Positions 14,469 to 21,785 of a stretch of 32,534 nucleotides of DNA are shown here, piece by piece (the stretch's first letter is position 1; every line of letters starts with the position of its first letter). The notes beneath the pieces were generated by a model. The model did not search any database. It was not told the DNA's origin and saw nothing but the letters and a program-made list of their open reading frames with translations. Source of the stretch: Bacteroidales bacterium (GTDB lineage Bacteria; Bacteroidota; Bacteroidia; Bacteroidales; Bacteroidaceae); contig JALFUO010000053.1 of the NCBI GenBank assembly GCA_022784065.1, positions 1 through 32,534 on the forward strand. Reading direction: 5' to 3'. The translations under genes were made by a program, and so were the position numbers.

Positions 14469-14695
14469 AAGAAGGAATTATGAACTTAATCTCTTGAATG
14501 CGTGAAGTGTCCATATACAATTTGGGCTTTCGAATATTCATTGCGTCGAGGCGGTCGCGCCAAATCATCTGCATTTTCTCGTACCACGTTTTTGAATATT
14601 GCTTGATTCTCTTTGCATTGTTCTCCTTGTTTATAGTTTCCGGGTTTTCCGGATTGTCTGGGCGAGGGCGCAGCTCGCTCCGTGTTATCCATGGC

Positions 14696-14715
14696 GGGCG
14701 TTTTGCAAAACGCCC
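14696..14715. repeat. GGGCGTTTTGCAAAACGCCC palindrome
   Basis: Perfect 20-base palindrome followed by CCTA, member of the dispersed GTAGGGGCGTTTT family. The 14469-14750 stretch has no convincing intact gene. Confidence 0.75.
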
Positions 14716-14750
14716 CTATTTTAATTCTATTTCACGCAAACTGGCGTGTC

Positions 14751-14786
14751 AAAAAAAGCGCAGTCTTTCGGGACTGCGCTTTTTGT
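14751..14786 (-). terminator. Terminator of XRE regulator gene
   Basis: AGCGCAGTC (14757-14765) pairs with GACTGCGCT (14772-14780) around a six-base loop. On the minus strand it is followed by seven T residues (A-run 14751-14757). It lies 36 nt past the stop codon. Confidence 0.88.
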
Positions 14787-14821
14787 TTGGGAATTTCTTT
14801 AAGATGTTGTTTGTTAGAAAG

Positions 14822-15373
14822 TTATTTGTTTGAGGGAGTGAAGACTTCAAAGGTTCCGTCATCGAAAAACACGCGAATTTCCTTTATTCTCCTTTCTTTT
14901 TTTTCGGGTGGCTGGGGAGTGGTCGGGGAAAATTGAAATCCTGCGGGCTTTGCGTAAGCGTTTTCCTGCCGTGATGCATACTCTTGCGCGAACAAGGGAC
15001 GCTGCGGCGCAGTTGCGGGACGAGCGGTCTGCGCATCAAGTGCAGTTGGGGCGGCGGGCGTTTCTAAGATGCCGCCGGTCGGAGTGGGGGAGGCGACGCC
15101 GGGTTGCGGCGTGCCCGTTTCAAGCGCAAATCCAAATTCGTCCGCTCCCGGCGACGGCGCGGGAGCGGTATGCATTTCGCCCGTTCCGCAGAAGAGCCAG
15201 TTAATGTTGATGTCGGGGAAAGCATTGTGCACGGCCTGCACGTGGTAATTTGTGGGGCTCGTTTTACCAGCCAAGATGTTGGAGAGGGAAGCGGGGGAGA
15301 TTTTCAGGCGCTCGGCAAATTCCTTTTGCGACATCCCTGCTTCTTCCATAATTCTACGGATTCGTTCTTTCAT
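14822..15373 (-). CDS. XRE-family helix-turn-helix regulator
   Basis: 183 residues. Residues 1-60 form an XRE/Cro-type HTH (MSQKEFAERLKISPASLSNI, then ILAGKTSP), continuing into DININWLFCGTGEM, the usual end of this domain in Bacteroidetes. Residues about 65-155 are proline/alanine-rich and disordered. The last ~25 (KKERRIKEIRVFFDDGTFEV) form a short conserved-looking C-terminal motif. It is cytosolic and DNA-binding. It stands alone on the minus strand with a strong terminator; two 9-bp direct repeats upstream (15437-15456) could be its operator. Function unknown; such proteins are common near prophage or mobile DNA. Confidence 0.85.
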   Translation of the reverse strand: MKERIRRIMEEAGMSQKEFAERLKISPASLSNILAGKTSPTNYHVQAVHNAFPDININWLFCGTGEMHTAPAPSPGADEFGFALETGTPQPGVASPTPTGGILETPAAPTALDAQTARPATAPQRPLFAQEYASRQENAYAKPAGFQFSPTTPQPPEKKERRIKEIRVFFDDGTFEVFTPSNK

Positions 15374-15436
15374 ATTTTAACTTTTTGTTTTGTTTGCTTG
15401 TAGGCACGTTTGCTTTGATGCTAAGCATTTACGTTT

Positions 15437-15456
15437 TGCAATATGTATGCAATATG
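15437..15456. promoter_or_regulatory. Direct repeats upstream of XRE gene
   Basis: TGCAATATG occurs at 15437-15445 and 15448-15456, 11 bp apart (one helical turn), about 65-85 nt upstream of the XRE start codon. The placement suits an autoregulatory operator; no -7 box was found nearby, so this is tentative. Confidence 0.35.
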
Positions 15457-15836
15457 CAGTTTGCTGCGTATGCGAAGAAAGTGCGCGGCCGCTATATATA
15501 TAATATGTATAGGGTGGGGCGCTGTCGTTTTCTGAAAGGGGCGAAGGGCAGGTTCGCGCATTGGCGACTGCGGCAACCGTAACAGCATAAGGCAACTTTG
15601 GATCGTGCAGGTGATCTCGGTCGTTCTTTAAAATGGAATTTTATAGAACCCGCCTTAATAATGTCCCTATATGTTCCCTGTATGGTTCCTGTGCCAACCT
15701 CCCCAGCGAAGACTGGGAGCGAGGGGCGGATGAAAAAAACGTACCTGCTTCCCATGTGCACTTGGAAAAGTCGCAAAAACGCCCCTCCTCATTCGCTTTA
15801 CAAAGATAAAGATTAATTTTCTTATAAGCAAAGAAA

Positions 15837-16601
15837 GTAAATCACAAAAATCAAGTATGAATTTACAGAATAAGAAATAGTGAATTTACAAAGGTAAACA
15901 AAAGATACAAGTAAAGATGTAAATTCATAAATCAATATCATAAATCACCGTAAAGAGCCCTATAAATTGCTTCAATAAAATAAACGTGCTCACTGGGTTT
16001 TAGTGCAATAAAAGCAGTAAAGTACGGGTTATCCCCATATAAGGGGGCAATATGCAGCCGCCGAGGGCAATCCTGCGCCAAATCTAATAAATAAAATGTA
16101 AATAATAGTTGGTTTTGAGCAAGAAACGCGTAAATACACCGCCTGCATAATAATGAATATTAAAACGTAAATCAATCTCTGATGAACCGTAAAATTTACG
16201 TTTATATCAATAAACAAGCAAAGATAAACGAATAAAGAAGTAAATAATCGAACAACCGGCAGCAAAGTTATGAAATAAATGTAATTTACAAAATCGCAGA
16301 AATAAATCACAAAAATAAACTATCTGCTAAGGAAAGAATGAGAATTTTGATATTCCTGCTATTTATCCTCGTATTTCGCGCGTTTGCGCATGATTGTCCG
16401 AATTAATGATTTTACGCTAATCTCAAAAGAGAAAATTCCGCGTAACATACAGAAAATAAGTAGAAAAGGCAAGATTTAGCGTTACGGCGTATTGTTTCTA
16501 AAAAATCGCGTCTCGGCGATTGGAGGCGGCTTTTAGCCTGAAAAAGCACTGGTTTTGACGATGAATTTACGCTGATTTACCATAAACGGGCAGGAATTTA
16601 C
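15837..16601. repeat. Cluster of GTAAAT/ATTTAC hexamers
   Basis: GTAAAT occurs at 15837, 15919, 16098, 16130, 16167 and 16240. Its complement ATTTAC occurs at 15861, 15884, 16194, 16284, 16565, 16575 and 16596. Thirteen sites in about 765 bp is well above chance, even for AT-rich DNA. Many are followed by CA, TC or AC, so a longer degenerate motif is likely. Only one near-match to a DnaA box was noted (TTATCCCCA at 16029). Confidence 0.6.
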
Positions 16602-16903
16602 TCTAAAATTTATGTTTTTCGAGAGATAGGTAGGCAACCAGACGAGTAAACTAGCAGATAAGTTGGATGAGGCAGATATATTTTGCATCATATATTTTGG
16701 TGACGTCGAGCCCTCGTTGTTTTTGCTTCGCGCAGATAATGTTTCCTCGAACTTCTTAGATAGGCTTATACTTTGCCTCTGCCACAAGCAGCGCATGTTA
16801 GCAAGCGCAGCATAGGGTTACAAGGTGGTCCGACTTGAAAGGGCTAATGAATAGCTGTACATACAAGAAGAGGAAATGATGGACTACGGGCTAATTGCAG
16901 GGC

Positions 16904-16923
16904 GGGCGTTTTGCAAAACGCCC
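16904..16923. repeat. GGGCGTTTTGCAAAACGCCC palindrome
   Basis: Perfect 20-base palindrome followed by CCTACTTA, the same family as 14696 and 26785. Confidence 0.75.
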
Positions 16924-16942
16924 CTACTTATGTCCTCCAAGG

Positions 16943-16990
16943 GATAATATTGATAATGAATATATGCAGTTATGTAGTATCAATATTATC
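16943..16990. repeat. Perfect 13-bp inverted repeat
   Basis: GATAATATTGATA (16943-16955) and TATCAATATTATC (16978-16990) are exact complements separated by 22 nt. There is no T-tract, so it is not a standard terminator. It could be an operator, a recombination site or a relic element end. Confidence 0.55.
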
Positions 16991-17059
16991 TGTCGTATTT
17001 ATAGAAACCTGTATGGCGGGTATTTGCTGCTGCCTCTGCTTCTGTGACAAATAAAGGCA

Positions 17060-17096
17060 AAAAAATAGGGTGCGCTTGCGGCGCACCCTATGGAGT
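17060..17096 (-). terminator. Terminator of OmpA-like lipoprotein gene
   Basis: ATAGGGTGCGC (17065-17075) pairs with GCGCACCCTAT (17081-17091) around TTGCG. On the minus strand it is followed by a T-run (plus-strand A-run from about 17060). It may act in both directions because TTTTTT also follows on the plus strand. Confidence 0.85.
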
Positions 17097-17115
17097 TTTT
17101 TGTTTATGAGGCTGC

Positions 17116-17826
17116 TTATTTGCTCTGTGCGTTGGCAGCTTCAATCATTTCCTTACTGGGGAGAATGTAAACTTCTACGCGGCGGTTCTGTTCCTGGCCG
17201 GCTGCAGTTGCGTTGCTGGCAACGGGGTTGCTTTCGCCATAGCCCTTAACGTGAACGATGCGAGCGGAGGGATAACCGGCGGCAACGATTTGCGTCTGAA
17301 CAGTCTGTGCGCGCTGCTCGGAAAGCGTGAGGTTCTTGGCTACGCTCTGCTCAGCCGTGGCACCTTTCCAGCCTTGGTTGTCCGTGAAACCGCAGATAGC
17401 GATGTTGTAAGTCGTGTCTTCGGCTTTGAGGTTGGTGATGAAGTTATTGATGTCTTGTGCTGCCGTTGGGCTAAGAACGTACTTACCCGTCTGGAAAAGC
17501 AGACCAGAGGAGAAGGTAGCCTTAACGTACTGCGTGCCCTGGGCATCGGTGAGTATCTGAGCCTGAGCCTTGGCAGCTTCGGCAGCCTTCTTAGCCTTGT
17601 CCATCTTGTTGCCGATGAGCACGCCTGCGCCACCGCCTACTACACCGCCTACGGCCGTACCGATAGCAGCGCCTTTGCCGCCGCCGATAAGGCCGCCTAC
17701 GAGTGCGCCGAGTGCGCCGCCGCCTGCGCCGCCAATCATACCACCTTTGGCTTTGTTGGTCATGTCACAGCTCGAAACGAGGAAAATTGCGCAAAGAGCG
17801 CAAACCATAAGTTTGAGTCCTTTCAT
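17116..17826 (-). CDS. OmpA-family lipoprotein with glycine-zipper segment
   Basis: 236 residues. The N-terminus MKGLKLMVCALCAIFLVSSC is a lipoprotein signal with lipobox VSSC (Cys20), so it is exported and lipid-anchored. Residues about 28-75 are a glycine-zipper region (GGAGGGALGALVGGLIGGG). Residues about 105-228 form an OmpA-like peptidoglycan-binding domain with GFTDNQG, NLTLSEQRAQTV and the end signature GQEQNRRVEVYI. It should sit at the outer membrane and hold peptidoglycan. It is divergent from proS, with a -7 box TATCTTTG upstream and a strong terminator after the gene. Confidence 0.93.
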   Translation of the reverse strand: MKGLKLMVCALCAIFLVSSCDMTNKAKGGMIGGAGGGALGALVGGLIGGGKGAAIGTAVGGVVGGGAGVLIGNKMDKAKKAAEAAKAQAQILTDAQGTQYVKATFSSGLLFQTGKYVLSPTAAQDINNFITNLKAEDTTYNIAICGFTDNQGWKGATAEQSVAKNLTLSEQRAQTVQTQIVAAGYPSARIVHVKGYGESNPVASNATAAGQEQNRRVEVYILPSKEMIEAANAQSK

Positions 17827-17879
17827 AATGTTGTTTGTTTTTAGGTTGGTAATAAATGAATAAATGGTTTTTTGCGCGG

Positions 17880-17887
17880 CAAAGATA
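17880..17887 (-). promoter_or_regulatory. -7 box for OmpA-like gene
   Basis: On the minus strand this reads TATCTTTG (TAnnTTTG), 53 nt before the start codon. It is only 12 nt from the oppositely directed proS box, so the two promoters overlap. Confidence 0.6.
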
Positions 17888-17899
17888 CGAAGTTTTTCG

Positions 17900-17907
17900 T
17901 AATTTTG
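17900..17907 (+). promoter_or_regulatory. -7 box for proS
   Basis: TAATTTTG matches TAnnTTTG, 33 nt before ATG 17941. Its -33 region would fall on the lipoprotein's -7 box. Confidence 0.6.
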
Positions 17908-17940
17908 CAGGCAATATTTATATATACCTTATAAGAAAGT

Positions 17941-19425
17941 ATGGCAAAAGAACTTAAAAACCTGACTAAGCGCAGTGTTGATTATTCAAAATGGTATAAC
18001 GAACTTGTTGTGAAAGCCGACCTTGCCGAGCAGGCAGACGTGCGCGGCTGCATGGTGATAAAACCTTACGGCTATGCCATTTGGGAAAAGATCCAGCAGG
18101 CGCTTGATGCGCGTTTCAAAGAGACTGGCGTGCAGAACGTTTATTTTCCCTTGCTCATCCCTAAAAGTTTTCTCTCGAAAGAAGCCGAACACGTGGAAGG
18201 CTTTGCCAAGGAGTGCGCCGTGGTGACGCACTATCGCCTCAAAGCCAACCCCGAGGGCGACGGCGTGGTGGTAGACCCCGCAGCAAAGCTCGAGGAAGAA
18301 CTGATAATCCGCCCCACGAGCGAAACGACGATTTGGAACACTTACCGCAAGTGGATACATTCGTGGCGCGACCTGCCCGTGCTCTGCAACCAGTGGTGCA
18401 ACGTGATGCGCTGGGAGATGCGCACCCGCCTGTTCCTGCGTACCAGCGAGTTCCTTTGGCAAGAAGGCCACACCGCCCATGCCACGCGCGAGGAGGCTGA
18501 AGAGCGTGCCCGCCAAATGCTCGACGTTTATGCCGACTTTGCACGCGACGTGCTGGCCATTCCCGTGGTGCGCGGCGTGAAGAGCGAAACTGAACGCTTT
18601 GCCGGTGCGCTCGACACCTATACTATTGAAGCCATGATGCAGGACGGAAAGGCCTTGCAGAGCGGCACGAGCCACTTCCTCGGGCAAAACTTCGGCCGCG
18701 CCTTCAACGTGCAGTTTGTCGATAAGAACAATCAGCCCGACTACGCTTGGGCCACGAGCTGGGGCGTGAGCACGCGCCTTATGGGTGCGCTCATCATGAC
18801 CCACTCCGACGACAACGGTCTTGTGCTGCCTCCCCACCTCGCCCCCATCCAGGTTGTGATTGTTCCTATCTATAAAGGCGATGACGAACTTGCCGCTTTC
18901 GACGAAAAGCTCGGCTCACTGGCCGACCGCCTGCGCAAGATGGGCATTCGCGTGAAGTACGACAACGCCGACAACAAGCGCCCCGGTTTCAAGTTCGCCG
19001 ACTACGAGTTGAAAGGCGTGCCCGTGCGCCTCGTTATGGGCGGCCGCGACCTGAGCGAAGGCACGATTGAACTGATGCGCCGCGACACGCTCGAAAAGCA
19101 AACGTTGCCCTTTGAAGGCATTGAGGAATATGTTGCCAATCTCTTGGAGGAAATCCAGCAGAACATCTACACTAAGGCCAAGAACTTCCTCGACGAGCAT
19201 ATCTACGAGTGCAATGACTACAACGAGTTTAAGGAGCGCGTCAAGGACGGCGGCTTCTTCCTCTGCCCGTGGGACGGCACAGCCGAGACCGAGGCGCAAA
19301 TCAAGGCCGAGACGCAGGCCACTATTCGCTGCGTGCCTTACGGTTACAGCCAGGAAAATCTCGGCAACGACATGGTGAGCGGCAAGCCCGCCAAGTATCG
19401 CGTCATCGTGGCAAGGAGCTATTGA
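17941..19425 (+). CDS. proS: Proline--tRNA ligase (short, archaeal/eukaryal-type ProRS)
   Basis: Charges tRNA-Pro with proline, in the cytosol. 494 residues, matching the short ProRS type without the editing insertion. Class II landmarks: the motif 2 region [20 protein letters not shown] and [18 protein letters not shown], and the motif 3 region [20 protein letters not shown]. The anticodon-binding domain follows ([14 protein letters not shown]), then the C-terminal zinc-domain-like end finishing VARSY. The start ATG 17941 follows the -7 box by 33 nt. It is monocistronic and divergent from the OmpA-like gene; MITE-like copy 3 lies after it. Confidence 0.97.
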   Translation: MAKELKNLTKRSVDYSKWYNELVVKADLAEQADVRGCMVIKPYGYAIWEKIQQALDARFKETGVQNVYFPLLIPKSFLSKEAEHVEGFAKECAVVTHYRLKANPEGDGVVVDPAAKLEEELIIRPTSETTIWNTYRKWIHSWRDLPVLCNQWCNVMRWEMRTRLFLRTSEFLWQEGHTAHATREEAEERARQMLDVYADFARDVLAIPVVRGVKSETERFAGALDTYTIEAMMQDGKALQSGTSHFLGQNFGRAFNVQFVDKNNQPDYAWATSWGVSTRLMGALIMTHSDDNGLVLPPHLAPIQVVIVPIYKGDDELAAFDEKLGSLADRLRKMGIRVKYDNADNKRPGFKFADYELKGVPVRLVMGGRDLSEGTIELMRRDTLEKQTLPFEGIEEYVANLLEEIQQNIYTKAKNFLDEHIYECNDYNEFKERVKDGGFFLCPWDGTAETEAQIKAETQATIRCVPYGYSQENLGNDMVSGKPAKYRVIVARSY

Positions 19426-19477
19426 TGTGAAGTCTTTTCTGTAAAGTAAACGAACCAATTTGCACAAACGTCCAGTA

Positions 19478-19761
19478 AATGATTGGGGCGGGCTGTAAGC
19501 CCAAATGTTGCCCATAGCCCAGGGCAACGCCCTGGGGAAACGTAGACCGCGATTGATACATTCGGCATTTTTGCGCCGGCGCAAAAATGCTACGCGCCGA
19601 AAGGGCGTAACCCATTACGCCCTTAACGCCACACGGGGCGTTGCCCCTCATAATGCAGGCTGCTCTTACAGAGCGCGACACTTTAATTAATGCAACAACG
19701 TTCCCCCAGGGCGCTGCCCTGGGCAGAGTGCAGCAATTGGGCTTACAGCCCGCCACACTTG
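19478..19761. mobile_element. MITE-like inverted-repeat element, copy 3
   Basis: Left end GGGCGGGCTGTAAGCCCAA as in copies 1 and 2; right end TTGGGCTTACAGCCCGCC (19737-19754), with the last bases diverged. The interior is very close to copy 1, including the CGCCGGCG hairpin and the GTTCCCCCAGGGCGCTGCCC segment. The similarity to copy 1 extends leftwards (CGTCCRGTAAATGATTGG), suggesting the true left end lies slightly further out. Confidence 0.75.
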
Positions 19762-19795
19762 TGCAGCCAACGCAGTGAAATCATGCATTTATATG

Positions 19796-19856
19796 AACGT
19801 TTGTGCAAGGCGAGCGCAGAAGCCAAGTTTACTTGGACTCTGCCGAGCCGCCGCCA
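19796..19856. repeat. Hairpin repeat (GTGCAAGGCGAGCGCA family)
   Basis: Left arm GTGCAAGGCGAGCGCAGA, inner stem CCAAG-TTTA-CTTGG, right arm TCTGCCGAGCCGCCGCC. The preceding GAACGTTTG is shared with the copy at the 3' end of ispE. Confidence 0.65.
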
Positions 19857-19881
19857 ACGAACAGAGAAGAGATAATAATAT

Positions 19882-19933
19882 AATTCGCCCGCCCCAAACA
19901 TTCCTGCTTTGGAATTTTTTGGGCGGGCGAATT
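19882..19933 (-). terminator. Long hairpin downstream of PurF-like gene
   Basis: AATTCGCCCGCCC (19882-19894) pairs with GGGCGGGCGAATT (19921-19933), with CCAAA/TTTGG partly nested. It lies 18 nt past the stop of the minus-strand gene. There is no clean T-tract on the minus strand, so termination is likely but not certain. Confidence 0.5.
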
Positions 19934-19950
19934 TTGTGTTAATTAATTCT

Positions 19951-21363
19951 TTAGAAGCAGCCCGTGCCGTCGAAGCAATGCGTGCAGAGTTTGCACTTGG
20001 GCAGTCCGATGGCCTTGACGAGCTGTTCGAGCTTGTTGAAGCGCAGCGAGGTAAGTCCCAACTGGCGGCGTATTTCCTCCACCATACGCGTATATTCGGG
20101 CGAGTCGGTCGCGGCGTACTTGTCGAGATTGGCATTTTCGTCGCCCTCGAAATCTTTGATGATGCGGCGCGTAATCAGTTCCATGTCGCTCTTTGAGGAC
20201 GTGAAGCCGATGAACGGGCAGCCATAGATAAGCGGCGGGCAGGCAATGCGCATGTGCACCTCGCGTGCGCCGTCGTGGAAGAGCACTTTCACGTTGTCGC
20301 GGAGCTGAGTGCCGCGCACGATGCTGTCGTCGCAGAAGAGCACGCGCTTGTCTTTGAGCATTGCGCGGTTGGCTATGAGTTTCATCTTGGCTACCAGCGA
20401 GCGCATCTCCTGATTGGCGGGGGTGAAGCTGCGCGGCCACGTGGGCGTATATTTGCTAATGGCGCGCTGGTACGGTCTGCCCATGCCGGCTGCATAGCCG
20501 AGCGCCATACCGACGCCCGAGTCGGGGATGCCGCACACGCAGTCCACCTCCGTCTGGTCCTCGCTGCCCATCAGCTGGCCGTTGGCATAGCGCACCTCCT
20601 CCACGTTGCGGCCCTCGTAGGTCGAGGTGGGGAACCCGTAGTACACCCACAGGAAGGAGCATATCTGCATGCGCTCTTCGGGTTTGCGCATCTGCTCGAT
20701 GCCGTCGGGGCGCAGGCGCACAATTTCGCCGGGGCCGAGGAAATGCTCTATTTCATAGTCCAAATTGTCGAACGCCGTGCTTTCCGACGTGGCGGCAAAG
20801 CCTTCTGCCTTGCGCCCCACGACGATCGGCGTGCGCCCCCACTTGTCGCGGGCTGCTATAATGCCGTCTTCCGTGAGCAGGAGCATGGAGCAGGAGCCTT
20901 TGATGTGTCGGAATACATTCTCTATGCCGTCCACGAAGTTGCGCCCTTGGATAATGAGCAGCGAGATAAGTTCGGTCTGATTGGTCTTCCCCGAAGAAAG
21001 TTCGGCGAAGTGCATGTTTTGGTCGAGCAGTTGCTGCGCCAGTTCGTCGAGGTTCTGGATTTTCGCCACCGTCACGATGGCAAAGCGCCCGAGGTGGGAG
21101 TTGATGACGAGGGGCTGGGCGTCGGTGTCGCTAATCACGCCGATTCCAGAGGTGCAGCCTTGGAAACGGCTGAGCGTCGGTTCAAATTTTGTGCGGAAGT
21201 ACGAGTTCTCTAAGTTGTGAATGGAACGCGTGAAGGCTTTTTCTTCTTTGTTGTAGCCTGCCATGCCGCCGCGGCGGGTGCCGAGGTGCGAGTTGTAGTC
21301 GGTGCCGTAGAAGAGGTCGGCAGTGCAGTTTTTGCGTGACACTGCGCCAAAGAAACCACCCAT
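19951..21363 (-). CDS. Amidophosphoribosyltransferase-like protein lacking the catalytic Cys
   Basis: 470 residues, two domains as in PurF (glutamine-PRPP amidotransferase, first step of purine synthesis). The N-terminal Ntn-hydrolase part is clear (YGTDYNSHLGTRRGGMAGYN), but the protein begins MGGFFGAV where active PurF has MCG: Gly replaces the nucleophilic Cys. The C-terminal phosphoribosyltransferase domain keeps the PRPP loop VLFCDDSIVRGTQ (341-353). The last residues carry Cys457, 460, 463 and 469 (KCKLCTHCFDGTGCF), reminiscent of the Fe-S cysteines of Bacillus-type PurF. Bacteroidetes often encode such a second PurF-like protein. It may use free ammonia or have a regulatory role. It has a strong promoter of its own and no purine genes next to it. 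Confidence 0.85.
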   Translation of the reverse strand: MGGFFGAVSRKNCTADLFYGTDYNSHLGTRRGGMAGYNKEEKAFTRSIHNLENSYFRTKFEPTLSRFQGCTSGIGVISDTDAQPLVINSHLGRFAIVTVAKIQNLDELAQQLLDQNMHFAELSSGKTNQTELISLLIIQGRNFVDGIENVFRHIKGSCSMLLLTEDGIIAARDKWGRTPIVVGRKAEGFAATSESTAFDNLDYEIEHFLGPGEIVRLRPDGIEQMRKPEERMQICSFLWVYYGFPTSTYEGRNVEEVRYANGQLMGSEDQTEVDCVCGIPDSGVGMALGYAAGMGRPYQRAISKYTPTWPRSFTPANQEMRSLVAKMKLIANRAMLKDKRVLFCDDSIVRGTQLRDNVKVLFHDGAREVHMRIACPPLIYGCPFIGFTSSKSDMELITRRIIKDFEGDENANLDKYAATDSPEYTRMVEEIRRQLGLTSLRFNKLEQLVKAIGLPKCKLCTHCFDGTGCF

Positions 21364-21401
21364 AGTGTGCAGAATTAAGTCGTTTTCGCGGTAAGAAAGT
21401 G

Positions 21402-21432
21402 CAAAATTACCGTTAGTCAGAAAAAAGGCAAA
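21402..21432 (-). promoter_or_regulatory. Promoter of PurF-like gene
   Basis: On the minus strand, TTTG (21429-21432) and TAATTTTG (21402-21409) are 19 nt apart, a full match to the Bacteroidetes promoter, 38 nt before the start codon. Confidence 0.75.
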
Positions 21433-21490
21433 ACGATTTGCGCGTTTTTTTCTGATATTATCTTATATGCAAACTTATCAAAAGGTTTTA

Positions 21491-21730
21491 GATAAAAACC
21501 ATGAAAAACATCTTGCTTCGTTTGAAGCCCAAGGGCACGCCGCAGGTCTTAACGCCGAGCCTGCGTGCCTAATCGGCACGCGCTCGCCCTTAATCCCTGC
21601 GGCTGCGGTCGGTTCCCGCCCGCTTCAAACGCCGCAAGGAAAAAACAAGGAAAAACCCGTTCTCAATGAAATCCGCTTCATTGCTATTTCCTTTGATAAA
21701 AGGTCTCACGTGTTTTTAATGGTTTTTATC
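21491..21730. mobile_element. 240-bp inverted-repeat element (MITE-like or foldback)
   Basis: GATAAAAACCATGAAAAACA at the left end matches the reverse complement of the right end (TGTTTTTAATGGTTTTTATC) with one mismatch. Nested inside, CGTTTGAAGC (left arm) pairs with GCTTCAAACG (right arm), CTTGC with GCAAG, and CCGCAGG with CCTGCGG, so much of the element can fold into one long branched hairpin. There is no gene inside. It is the only copy in the window and fills the gap between the PurF-like and EFR1 genes. Confidence 0.65.
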
Positions 21731-21785
21731 TCAATTCAATCAACGCCTACGATTTTATTTTTGAAATACCCAAAGCCACATTTCC

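Larger units (their letters stand above)
15374..17060. other. Gene-poor intergenic region, AT-rich centre
   Basis: No reading frame here looks like a real protein. The frames at 15492-15776, 16029-16310 and 16533-16796 are low-complexity by-products of AT-rich repeats. Contents I can name: direct repeats at 15437, the GTAAAT/ATTTAC cluster, a GGGCGTTTTG palindrome at 16904, and a 13-bp inverted repeat at 16943/16978. Confidence 0.6.

Noticed and set aside
15837-16601. Chromosomal replication origin in the AT-rich region
   Set aside because: Only one near-match to a DnaA box and no dnaA, dnaN or similar origin-linked gene nearby.
16029-16796. Minus-strand ORFs of 93 and 87 codons in the AT-rich region
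   Set aside because: Composition follows the GTAAAT/ATTTAC repeats; no start signals and no family resemblance.
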